This document shows positions 48,001 to 59,013 of a stretch of DNA of 64,000 bases, piece by piece. Numbering within the stretch: position 1 is the stretch's first letter; every line of letters starts with the position of its first letter. The translations under genes and the position numbers were made by a program. Source of the DNA: Phallus indusiatus (lineage: Eukaryota; Basidiomycota; Agaricomycetes; Phallales; Phallaceae); contig JAQFWX010000009.1 in assembly GCA_027605045.1 (NCBI GenBank), positions 1 through 64,000 of the forward strand. The letters run 5' to 3'. The notes beneath the pieces are model-generated. The model made no database searches. It was not told the origin of the DNA and saw only the letters and a program-made list of their open reading frames with translations.

Positions 48001-49027
48001 AGCTTGTTTAATCGGATGTTATATAGACACTTACGAATGTACGACCCAAACGCTCTTATACCCCAATCTACAACTTCTTCGCACGTCTCTTCCTCTCGTT
48101 CAGTTGAAGGTGCTGCTTCCCCCTTTCTCAATACTCTCATACGTTCAGCTGTATCACTAATAATCGTTAAAACAGCTTCATTGATTATGGGAGCGTCCCG
48201 TTCACGAACTGCGTCGCGCACGCGGGTGTCACGAGTGTGTCGCGCGTTCGAAAATGCGCGGGCGGACTTGAGAATCTGATCTGCAACTTCGCCAGATATC
48301 TCAGTAACGACATGAAAAAGGAGGAGAGATATATGCGAATTGAAAGAAGTCGATGCCGAAGACGAGTCAGGAGGTCGGATAAGAGAGAAAAGATCATTGA
48401 AGAAGGTGGGATATTGAGAAGGGTAAACGCAGACGAAGAATAGAGACACAATGTGCGAAAATTTATTCCGGAGGACTGTCGATGATCAAAAAGTAAATGA
48501 AACAGCAAGTAGGATTAGAGGTATTGTGACGTACAGGTGGCGTTTCGCTCCGCAGGTCCGAAAACGAATTCCGTTTGGATGTAAGTGAAAAGGCCTTGCT
48601 GCAGAACTTGAAACGTGTTTTCATCCAGCGGGTCGGACCTGAGATATGATGAGAACCGTTTAGTTCGAAAGATTTAGATGGACAAGAATAAAATAAAATC
48701 TGTGGATGCCAAACTGCATACAACCAAGGGGAACATGTATCCAGTATAGGGCCACGAACGAAAAGTGAGCGAAAATCAGACCAAATCTCACCTTTCGTCA
48801 AGAAAATCTTCGAGAACTCTCAATGCCCACAAACGAACCTGAGGGGAATGCTTTCTGGTTCCATCGGGTGCCACTTCGATGAACAAAGACAACGCCAATC
48901 TCCAGGTTTCAGGATTTTGTTGAACATTGGACAGATATTCTAATGCCTGACTATGCAGAGTCCGATCTTGAGTGGGATCTGCCGCGATATAGACAGCTTG
49001 GACTACACGGGCTATTTCTTCGTCCAT
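45042..49027 (-). CDS. XPOT: Exportin-T (tRNA exportin, Los1/XPOT)
   Basis: Karyopherin-beta family receptor that carries mature tRNA out of the nucleus with Ran-GTP. ATG 49027 begins MDEEIARVVQAVYIAADP; the first exon continues through ALEYLSNVQQNPETW and VRLWALRVLEDFLDER, a clear match to the exportin-T N-terminal HEAT repeats. Later blocks include FQVLQQGLFTYIQTEF, YPTFFNDLFSLI, LSDPSLGIRLAASAALLKML, an acidic loop (SEDDPDDMDEDDLAAFELLRK), MQWQDLELAIYLLYLYGEI, the C-terminal LRIYLGNKAMFENLL-like repeats, and the end FVRVSRS at 45042. Around a dozen introns of about 50-70 nt interrupt it. Expected length is about 1000-1100 aa; I did not close every phase, so individual junctions are approximate, but the gene spans the whole interval. 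Confidence 0.9.
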
Positions 49028-49346
49028 GACACTGACTTTCCCGACGTCCTGGCTCCGACTGGAATAATACGATAACGGATCGCTTTTTGAAAGCAAATAG
49101 ACTAGAGAAATACGACGATCCAAATAAAAAAATGCGACCTAGCAACGAAGAGGATAGTGTTTCCGTACGTTGTGAGTCAGTGACGGAGAGTATAGGTAAA
49201 CTACACAAAGGAAAGGGACAATGATTTGTCAGCACATGCACATCCTCTCAAATTTAGGCACGCGATAGGTGAAATCGAGAGATTGTAAGTTTGGTGGACA
49301 CAAGGTGCTAGTTTTTTGGATTTCTATGTTAATCGATTAAATTATG
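49028..49346. other. short intergenic spacer
   Basis: 319 bp between the exportin start and the GH5 stop; must hold the exportin-T promoter. No distinct motif recognised. Confidence 0.5.
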
Positions 49347-51263
49347 TTATCCACATAAGCTCGGGAACGCTCTCTCTGTTGAATTGTTTGGTATCCATCC
49401 TCCTTCAATTCCTTTCTGATAGCTCCATTCATCTGCAGATTCTGTCTTCCACGCCCTTCATAACCAATTAAAATTTTTATTTAAAAAAAGAGACAAGAAG
49501 TCAATTCACCAATAAATCCACCCGTTCGCCAGTTCCGCCGCATCTACTTGAGCCTCCCAATATCTATTGATTTAACTTGTAACAGGGTGCTATTTTAGTT
49601 GAAGATATCGCACTTACTGTCTCAAGAAGGTTTTGTACGATTCTGAGAATTCAGATGAATTGCCTGTCAAGCCACTACAGCTCCCAAATACTTGTGTTTG
49701 TCCTGGATATGTTCCATCCCACCGTGCTCCGATGTTTCGCCCGTTCAACCACATTGCACAATCTGTTGGCGCTGTGGACCACTCTCCTATAATTGTCCAT
49801 ATATTTCCAGATCCAGTAAAGTTAGCCAGGGGTGGTCCCATTTGACATGCTGTCTGTGAGATGGTTCATGGATTCAGTTCGCAACCAGCGACTTGCTTCC
49901 TTTGAAAGGCACTTACACTGATGTGCTCGTCCCATGTAAAACCCAGCTGCGTGTTGTTGAAGATCTGATACTCGTGAGTGTCCATTAGTACATTGACAGC
50001 GCCGCTGGCTGCATTCAAAAATCCTTCCCAACTTTGAACACCTAGAAAAGCATCTTCAATGACGACCGTAATGTTTCCTCCAGGAACAACGTCGCGGACG
50101 ACATCATATCCACTCTGCCAGAATCTGCTTATCGTTGCCGGCCAAACACCCTGCAGAAATCCAGCGGGCTCGTTCAACAGCTCAATACCGTCGACCATCC
50201 CACTTGACCCTATATCTGCGGCGAGGTAACCCAGCAAATCGAGAGTTCTTGAGACATTTTGAGGTGTTACTCCCCATAAGGGATTAGAGGTGCGTTGTCC
50301 AGAATTGTCATAGCCATTTTGAGAACCTATATATAACGGACATAAGCCCATTCAATGCTACCTCACCGCTCAAAGCTTCGAGCGGCTTTCAATGGATGCC
50401 TACCTGGTGCGCCATGTAGATCAACAATGACGTGAATCCCTTGTTCTCTCGCCCATATCAAAGCTTGTTTGAAGTAAGGGTACGCTCCCGGATGATAGGG
50501 TGCCACGGACTCATTACTCGGTATGCTCCAATATCCCAACGGAATTCTACTCTTCTCTTATTACTTGCGTATAGTAAAAGGATTTGAACACTTGCCGAAC
50601 AAAATTAAGATTTGCTGCTGCAATCTGCGCAAAGTCATCTTGCGTATACCAGGTCGTCCAATGTTGTTCCAGCATCTCCTGAGCAGTATCATAGTCCATC
50701 ATTTGGCCAAGGGTAAACTCGTCCACGATATTGGTATTATTCGTTGCGATAAAGAACGACGGTGTTATCCCTGCCTCCTTATTTTTAGAAAGTCAAGTAC
50801 TACCCACTGTTTTTTGACACCGGCTTACATGGTTCTAAAACAAACCAACCCCCGCTAACAAGTTTGTATTTACATACAGGTATGCTAATGTATACAAAGA
50901 ACTTACAGGTTAACACCTCTCACTTTTCTCTAGAAAAATCAAAATACTCCCAGGATGAGTTGAATGTTTCGACTGAACTACCTGTGGGGGATTTTTTGGG
51001 TAATCCTGCGGGCGAGGTTGGGAGAGGGACGGGAGCGATGAGTCCGCGTTGCCGTAGCTGACATTTTTTGGGATGAGCACTATTACTTATCGATGTGACA
51101 GGCTTCAAAACGGCAAGGGACAAAAATAAAAAGTATAAAAATGGGATATGAATACGCAAAACTTTAATGACACCGTATATGTAAGTTGTTGACGTGGGTA
51201 GCTTTAACGACCAGACTCACTAGAGGAGGGCCTTGCCAATAGGAATTCGCCGTATATGCCCAT
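49347..51263 (-). CDS. EXG1: GH5 exo-beta-1,3-glucanase
   Basis: Cell-wall glucan hydrolase of glycoside hydrolase family 5 (exg1-like). The model starts at ATG 51263 ([14 protein letters not shown]), then a 59-nt intron, then a hydrophobic signal/anchor ([19 protein letters not shown]). Family blocks: [43 protein letters not shown]-type strand, [25 protein letters not shown] (acid/base Glu), [21 protein letters not shown] (nucleophile Glu), GWIYWAWKTE and the end FPSLCG at 49347. Both catalytic glutamates are present. One base is missing from an A4 run (plus-strand TTTT at 50924-50927); restoring it joins the N-terminal exon to VRGVNLGGW. Initiation is the weakest point, as the signal segment has no nearby in-frame ATG of its own. 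Confidence 0.88.
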
Positions 51264-52022
51264 TAACGCGTAAGTCTCTTCAGGAGGATCCGCCAAGTGC
51301 GCACTGGTGTTGGATTAAATACGCTATTTGACGTATGAAAAGAAGTTTAAGCTTTCGGATAGAATGCTGAGGCTGCTTACAGCAAGAAATCCTGCAATAA
51401 CCGTAGACTGTAGCGCAATGAGAGGTATGTAAGAAGCAGAAATAGAATCTGCTAGGCTTATAAAACAAAAGAAGAACCCATCATTGACTGTAAACGGAAC
51501 GAATTAATTATTACTCAGTGCAGTAATCGGCATCTGATCCGTCCCATCGATTTTTGCCACGTTGTTTCTTCATGTCCTATTATTGTTGTTTATATCGAAT
51601 AATATATGTAATTACGAAACAATAAATATGTACGTTTGGTTTCCAAAGAAATCGTATGTGTTTAGAGGAATCTATGATCTCGAGTTACACCTGACGACGG
51701 TTTATTATTACCCGTGTGCCCTACATATATGAGTGGCTGGTGCAATGCCTCAATATATGATACGTCGACGTCATACTATCAATGTGGTGTAACGTGGTTT
51801 CCTAAGAGATCTCCTTTCCTTAAACACTGGATTAAACGAAAAATCGGGGTTGTATGTTGCGATCACGAGCCCTCTCAAAAGCCTGAGAAGGCTGGAGGTA
51901 AGACGAACACCAGGAGTGAATACTATTCGCAATGAATTCCAAATGTATTGATACATACATGACAATCCCATAAATTACTACACGTGAGACCTTTGCGCGC
52001 TTCTCTAATTTGAGAACTGGCC
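51264..52022. other. intergenic, no gene recognised
   Basis: Upstream of the GH5 start and downstream of the Q-rich gene. The frame of the GH5 first exon stays open some 17 codons further upstream (…ADPPEETYAL) but has no earlier ATG. Confidence 0.45.
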
Positions 52023-53182
52023 CTAAGGCCAGTCGGGGAGATTGACCAAACCAGCGTTTAATGCCTGCGAGGAGGATTGGCATCAATCAATAATAACCGC
52101 AAATGGATCATTGCATACCTCTCGGACGCGTGCCTTGCTGGCAGCATCACTAGAATGCTTATAGCTCGCATCAACCTCTTGCATTTGAAGAAAAGCCGCT
52201 GTTACAGAATCTGCAAGGCTGTTATTCACACGACCACAGTGCATTGAAGGGAAGTGAGGTTACCTATGTTTGACTCGGCACTTTTGATCATCTGCATGAA
52301 AAAATATTATAATTGACGTCATATATTAATAAATGAGTAAGAAAAGCGTGTACATACTGCGTTCAAGGAAGCAAGATCTTGCTGAGTGAGGTACTGGCCA
52401 GCCAACAGATGACGTCGCAAATCAGCACGCTGGTTCTCCCATGCTCGTTTCAAGTCGTCAAATATACTTATAGTCTGCTTCCATGCCGCTGAATTCCATG
52501 TTTCTAACTCAGTCTTATGCGATCGAATAAAGTCACGGGGATGCTGCTGGCCCGAAGGTCCTGTGCGGCCAGTAGTAAAAGATTGCTGTTGTTGTGATTG
52601 GCCAGGTGAATAGGCCGAACTGCCAGTTTGCTGCGCTGTGAAGCTGCCCGATCCGGGATTTGCCAGAGCACCGACATTATTGTATGGATCGAATTCGCTC
52701 ACGAGGCTTCGTTGATACTGCTGCGCGTGAAGTTGGAGTTGTTGTGGCTGCTGCTGCTGCTGGAATTGGTTATAACCGGAGTATTGTTGTTGTTGTTGTT
52801 GTTGTTGTTGATAGCCATAAGGAGACTGCAGCTGTCCATAAGCCGGAGGGGGACCGGGTTGAGTATACCCTCCATAACCACCCGTATTATTGTAAGTCGA
52901 CTGTGCACCGGTCCATTGCTGCTGAGGAACTGAATTCGTGTTATAGCCTGGGTTTTGACCACCGTATTGTTGGAATTGGAAGGGGGATTGAGCTAAGGGT
53001 TGACCATAAACTGGACTTTGAGGAGCCTGATAACCGGACGGAAAAGATGCACCAAGTGGACCAGGAGAAGCTGACGGCTCGATAGCTGGAAATCGATTTG
53101 CCGCACTTGTCTCAAGGAACGGGTTATTGGCAGGTAAGGGTTTGGGCGATGTTGAAGATGGGTACCAATTGTTATAGGACAT
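52023..53182 (-). CDS. Glutamine-rich protein with conserved-looking C-terminal helices
   Basis: ATG 53182 (MSYNNWYPSSTSP) opens a large exon. The first ~200 residues are Gln/Tyr/Gly/Pro-rich, prion-like in composition, with a run of nine Gln and NPF-like elements (ANNPFLE). The C-terminal ~110 residues are ordered: RDFIRSHKTELETWNSAAWK, FDDLKRAWENQRADLRRHLL, then smaller exons with MIKSAESNIDSLADSV, TAAFLQMQEVDASYKHSS and the end ALNAGLVNLPDWP at 52023. The NPF and Gln-rich composition hint at endocytic or RNA-granule adaptors, but I do not recognise the family and assign no function. It is divergent from the ataxin-2 gene across a 940-bp region. Confidence 0.75.
52784..52810. repeat. TTG/CAA microsatellite, 9 copies
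   Basis: Perfect (TTG)9 on the plus strand, read as nine CAA glutamine codons in the minus-strand Q-rich protein. Length is expected to vary between strains. Confidence 0.9.
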
Positions 53183-54122
53183 GGGGCGAATATCTCTCAA
53201 TTCGATGGGCACGCGTCACAGGCCTCGGAATGGGTTCACCGTCTACCGCAACAAGTTGAAGATCTCGAGTTTCAAGGCTTGGTTGCGGGGTTAAACGCCA
53301 CAGATGAGGTGAGATGCGCCGACCGAGATGTGTCCCAGCGATACGAGAACAAAGGGGGCAACGACAAAGGCAATGGGCAGGATGGAAATTCAAGTTGATG
53401 TCGATCGTAAAAGGGAGTGATTTGTGACCAATCGAGTGACCACATAGAGCTAAAAACGCCTGGCGGTGATTGCCAATCATGCTGTGCAAGTGTAAAGGGC
53501 GTACACGAATGAGAAGTCATTGTTACATCCAACAGCTGGCATGCTTGTTCGTTGGTGAATCTGTGATTTCCACTGGACTACTAGGCGATCCTGTTTTGTT
53601 TGCCGCAGAAAGCGAGGTTGACCTTGTAAATAGAGACGAGAGAAGGTCTTCGACATGGGTCTTATTTTTCTCTCAGTTTAGGATGACACGAGGTTTTAGA
53701 AAGTTCAGAGCCAGCTTTTTGAGGAGATATATTATGACATTTTTTACGTGGAGGAGGGCACTGGCCAAGTGAAGAATTGCCTCCGCGCCTCGAAGGAGGA
53801 GACCCCCGGAGACGGACGGGCGCTTGAGGAGTGGACGGGGTCCGGCGCTTCCCAATCGCGCGGTTCCTTCTTGCAACCTCAGCTTGACCTCGGGGTGTTT
53901 TCACTTCACTTTTCCACCTCAACAACGACGACGACGACGCCGATCACGAGCGAGTCCGCCTTGTAATTTTCCCTTTCTCCTTCCCGCTTTTCCACCTTTC
54001 TCCGTCACCCATCTCCACTTTTTTTCTTCCCAGTGCAATCTGATTTGATTTCTCCTCCTTTCTCCGAAAAATATTTCTTTTAATTCAAGGGAGATCCTCA
54101 CAATTCCACCCATCTTTCGTCC
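53183..54122. other. divergent promoter region
   Basis: Separates the Q-rich gene (-) from ataxin-2 (+). A minus ATG frame at 53520-53272 (82 codons) has protein-like composition but no recognised motif. A GAC repeat (53925-53940) and pyrimidine-rich leader precede the ataxin-2 ATG. Confidence 0.45.
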
Positions 54123-57100
54123 ATGTCTGCTGTCATCAGGAACAACAAAAATATCAGTTCGACGAAAAAGACGCCTGCTGGATTGCAGGATAACAATCCA
54201 TCCAGGTCAGAAATCCTTCAGGATATTATTATACCCTCCCCCCCCTTCTAAAACTAATCTCAACGTTCTAGACGAACTCCTGCGTGGCGAAGTAACTCAA
54301 ATCCACCACCAAGTGTATATGCACCACCTCCATCTAATAATGCCAAACCTCAGCAACAGCAGCAGCAGCAGCCTCACGCCCAATTCCCCCCGCTCGGCAA
54401 CAACAGCAACAGCAATAGCAATAGCACCAACCCCACCGGTACTCCCTCCCAAAGCCTTAACCCTGCATCCCCTCCTGCCACAGCATCCTTTGCTCATCCC
54501 TCTCCTTCCTCCCCTCCATCAACTGCCTCGGCTGCAGTCGCGGCTCCCGACACCCCACTACCACCACCATCCTTGATAGGGCAAATTATTATCGTTACTA
54601 CACGAACCGGTCAGCGCTATCAAGGCGCTCTCGTCGCGGTGCCTTCCGCCGCCGATGCAGAAGCACTCATTCAACTGAAGGATGTTCAAGACCTTGCGAG
54701 TGCGACTCCTGCCAACATTATCAAAGAAAACTTCAGTCTCTCTGTAGGCAGCATAGTCCATTGGTCTAACCCCTCCAGCGCAAGCAGCCTCAAAATATCC
54801 CTCAATGGAAATCCCAGCGAATTTCGGACGGATGGTGATATTACTCAAACCGCCACCAGTGTTAACATCCGTCGTTTCATCAATACTGCGAACGGAGGAG
54901 CATCTGGAGAAGGACGTGAACTCCAAGCTTGGAAGCCGGATTCTCCCCCTCCTTATGCAGTTAATGCCAACCCCTTCCCATCTAACAGTCATCTGCGTGG
55001 CGACGAAGCTACTTTTGGACCTGGTGCTAACACTCAAAACGGCTCGTGGGATCAATTCGCTACCAATGAACGTATGTTTGGAGTCAAAACTTCGTTCAAT
55101 GAGGATCTCTATACAACCAAGCTGGATCGTAACACCCCCGACTTCAAAGAGCGTGAGAGAAAGGCCATGGCAATTGCCCAGGAAATTATGAGCGTGAGCC
55201 TTAAATCTTCTCTCTCGGATTTCCTTTTCTGAAACAAGCCCATATAGTCTGGAACTTCTAATACTCATATTGCGGAAGAACGAAACGCAACGATCGATGA
55301 CAGTGGTGCAAATGAAGAGGACAAGTACGTCCATTTTCTCATCGTCATTGTTTTATTGCCGTAATAATCTCATTTCGCTAGATACGCCGGTGTAAACCGA
55401 AGCGCTAATGCATACATTCCACCCGCAAGGAGGTCACAGCAGCCAGTCCCGCAACAAACTAACTCTGCACAAAACCTGCCAGCTACATCCAAACCAAATT
55501 CCCCACCCCTGTCTCTTCTGAAGTCCCGAAAGTGTCACTTTCGTCGGACGGACCGGGCGCAACAACTTCTTTACCCACCGTTGCGGCCAGCGGCGGGGCA
55601 AGTCCAACTCCTACGCCGTCACCATCTGTATCTGCGAATGCATCGTCCCCGTCAAACAAGGTTTGCAATACTCAGGAAAATTCTTTTTTTTTGTAATACA
55701 TATTGATTTTGCAAACTTTATTTCTACATAGCCCCCTGCAGATCTAACCTCAACCTTCCGTGAATTTGTTGCAGGCGAGAAACAACGCTTGACTCAAAAA
55801 CGTGCTGCTATTGTCAGAAGTGAGATGGACAAACGCATGAGTGAATTGGTTAAATTCAGCAAAGATTTCAAGGTATGTTTTTAAATTTTATTGTTATGCA
55901 ATTAATTTTTGATACTATCATTTTTTGATTCTTTAGCTCAATAAACCAATACCGGAGGACATTGTCAAAATCATTGCCAAGGACGAGACGAAGCAACAGC
56001 AGATTCGTGAGAAAGCGGCCAAAGATGCTGGAAATGCGGCTGCAAGATCCATTACAGGCACCGTTGTAGGTGGTACGGGCGTTGGAATAGGTGCGGGCCC
56101 ACGAGTCGTCGTTCCTGTTGGCGGAGCTGCAAATGTCGCAAAGAAGGTTGTCGCTCTCCCCGCGCCGACTAATGCATCCCCTCCCAACAACTCAGGTGCC
56201 AACGCGGTTGCAGCATCCGCTACTACATCGCCTTTAATTGCCAACGCAACCTCTACGGCAACGTCCACGTCTGGTCCTCTTGCTTCTACCACTGCTGCGA
56301 CTGCTGCTATCAAACGCACTCGAATTCCAATGGTCATCTCCCCTATTCCACCCTTCAATCCTTATAAATTGCGTGGACCTGCAGCCGCTGCTCAAGCGGA
56401 GAAAGAGAAGAAAGAGAAGGAGACCTTGTCCGTGGCAGCTACGCCTTCAGACGTTGGCTCTAGTGTTAGTGCGACCGCCACGGGGACTGCTTCCCTTGCG
56501 AAACTGAATATTAACGCTCCCGCATTTAAGCTGAAAGTTGGGGCGCCAGCTTTCAAACCATCTGTGCGTTTTTTTTATATGCTTTACGTATCGTCCTCAC
56601 ATATTTTATGTCGTTCTGTCTAGACACCGACCACGACATCATCGCCCTCTCTACCATCAGTTTCGACACCGTCCAATCAGGCAACGTCATCGACATCTTC
56701 TGCAAACGCCTTCTTTGGCACTCGTGTTATCAAAAAGGGAGCTGTAGTTCACGTCAAGGACGATTTCAATCCTTTCAAAGGCAGTTTAGTTGGAGGGAAA
56801 AGTGTCGATGCTGCCACTGTTTGTAAGTCATTAGCAGTTCTCCGTTCAAGAACAGCATATATATCAAACCGTTCATTTATTATCAGCGTTTACCTGGCCC
56901 TTCTCTGGGAAAAAATTCATGCAATCTTTCCCGAATCTTCCTCCGCCTCCGCCGGCTACAGCACCAGGATCTGCACCTACTGGTCCGTTGCATCACTCAT
57001 CCCATGTTCATTCCCATACTCCCATGTCGCCTGGTGCTCCTATGGTGCCTCTGGGTATGGGAATGATGGGCGGAATGGCAGTTCCTCCTGGTGGGCCATC

Positions 57101-58093
57101 TGTTGTTATGCCTAACATGACTGGTGTTCATAATGTCTCTGGCGTACCTGGTGTTCCAGGAATGAACATGAACGTTGCTATGATCCCCCCTGGTACGCCG
57201 AGTTTGGCTACTGCCTCTGTTGTTACAACACCAGGAAGCACAGGTAATGGTGTTCCTGGGTCGACGCCTGGTTCGGGAACTAACTCGCAAGGCCCTATCC
57301 CTGGTTCCGTTCCTCCACCATCGAACGTTATGAATGTTGTTGGTCTTACGAATCAATCGTCGCCTCCAAGTGGTGCAGCACCACCTCCCGTTCCTCCAGG
57401 TCCTCCAGGTCCACCTCCCCCTTCATCATATGAAGATGATCAACATCGAGCTGCTGTAGCTGCCGCTACCGCTGCAGCGTACGGTATGGTTTACTACCCA
57501 CCACCTTATGGATATCCCGGGCAGGTGAGTTGCATAGTACAAATGAAGTATTGAAAATCAAATTGAACTATAATTTTGCAGCCTCTCCTTCCTCCGGGTG
57601 CACCTCCAGGCAGTTATATCCCATCGCCTTATCTTCCTCCTATGCATTACCCTCATATGTCGCATAACGGCCATCCAATGTATGCCCATGGACCACCGCC
57701 TATGGGTGGTATACCCCGTATGTGATTTTTGATAGTGCCTTTTTCGCCGAGTACTTAAGTTATATATACTTGTAGCCCACCAGCAATACATGCACCATCC
57801 ACCGCCACCACCAGGTGCCTATCCTGCGCCACCTCCACCTCCCAATGGTACTGGGCGGGGCTCTATGCCTCCCACACCCATGCCGCACCATGCCCACCCT
57901 TATTACCATCACCCCAGTCCACAAAGTAAGCTATCTTTATCTTTTTCGTTAACTTTCCTTTATTGATCGTTCAGTTTCCCATGCAGTTCCCTACTCCATG
58001 ATGATGCCTCCACCGCCTGGAACAAGTTCACCCGCTGCCCCACCACCTCATTCATATGATCATAATCCCCAACAGCCAATGGGCCATTCATGA
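54123..58093 (+). CDS. PBP1: Ataxin-2 / Pbp1 homologue
   Basis: RNA-granule scaffold that binds poly(A)-binding protein. Exons include 54123-54205, 54272-55193, 55248-55324, 55382-55660, 55732-55872, 55937-56563, 56624-56822, 56887-57534, 57592-57717, 57776-57925 and a last exon to 58093. Order: Q7-containing low-complexity N-terminus; Lsm-like strand region (IGQIIIVTTRTGQRYQGALV); LsmAD domain (MFGVKTSFNEDLYTTKLDR, ERERKAMAIAQEI); a coiled segment EKQRLTQKRAAIVRSEMDKR; a PAM2-like motif KLNINAPAFK around 56,505-56,535; and a very long Pro/Gly/Met-rich tail (MPPPPGTSSPAA) ending GHS. One C is missing in CCCC 55501-55504: adding it converts an arginine-rich out-of-frame stretch to VSSEVPKVSLSS. 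The alternative last acceptor at 57974 or 57986 gives the same frame. Confidence 0.92.
54351..54371. repeat. CAG/CAA polyglutamine tract (Q7)
   Basis: Seven glutamine codons in the N-terminal region of the ataxin-2 homologue; the human orthologue is also known for a polyQ tract in this general position. Confidence 0.8.
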
Positions 58094-59013
58094 TCTAAAA
58101 AAATGACTTACTTGGAGCCTGGTGCTACGGACACGGCTGCGTCTCAGTAGCGAGGAAGGTACGCAAGGTTTAGGGAATGGAAAGGAGCTTATTGATAGCG
58201 ACGACAAGCGTGGTTTGGAGTGCTGTTGCAGAGTTCTCATGATGTCTACCAAGGTGGTGTAGAAGCCTGGTAAACTGTACCTGTTGAACAAATTTATCAC
58301 TGGAACGTAATTTTTTTTTCTTTCGCTTTCATTTTCGACCATCTCTTCCGCCTTCTACTCAACACCGCTAGCCTTTTTTTTCATTTTTCATTTGTTTTTT
58401 TTTGGGTTTTGACAGATCTGTTTTTTTTTCATTCACTTTCATTACCTTTATTGTCTCATTTTCCAAGTTGATATAGTTCCTTTTTTTATCCATGGGTCTT
58501 CGCTCCTTGTTACTTACCCGGTTACCTTTCTTTTCTTCTTCGTGCATCTGACGGTCGGAGGTTACGAATCTCGAGATCATTGCACTACTAATTTTAGTAG
58601 CAATATTTCTCTACCATTTGTTTTCATAGCCCTTTTGTGCGACCACCACCGTTTTTATCTTTTTTTTCCTTTTAACCCTCATACTTTTTCTATCGCCACT
58701 TGATTGCGAAGGATTTGGCTTGGTTTTTGAAATTTTCGTTCCAACGTTATGTGATGTTCAATGGTCGTTTACTGGTCCATTACTGGAGTGGCTTGTTGTG
58801 GAAGAAGTTTACTTGGTTTGGCTTGACTTGTTGTTGTTTATTACCTGTTGTGCAGCTGTCGTTGTGTTTTCTGTCCACGTCATTCTTTGCTTTTTCTCTT
58901 TCGTGTCATGTCAGACCAAGAAGCAATAATATAAATGTAAAAAAACCATGCGAGTGGGATGTGAATTAGTTGAAATGGTATAATCTACATACACAGTTAC
59001 AATTAAGAAATCC
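58094..59013. other. convergent intergenic region
   Basis: Between the 3' ends of ataxin-2 (+) and BUB1 (-). T-rich with many poly-T runs (58310-58680), consistent with 3' untranslated sequence. No gene seen. Confidence 0.5.

Noticed and set aside
56997..57356. 119-codon minus-strand frame rich in Arg/Thr/His
   Set aside because: Shadow of the Pro/Gly/Met-rich ataxin-2 tail.
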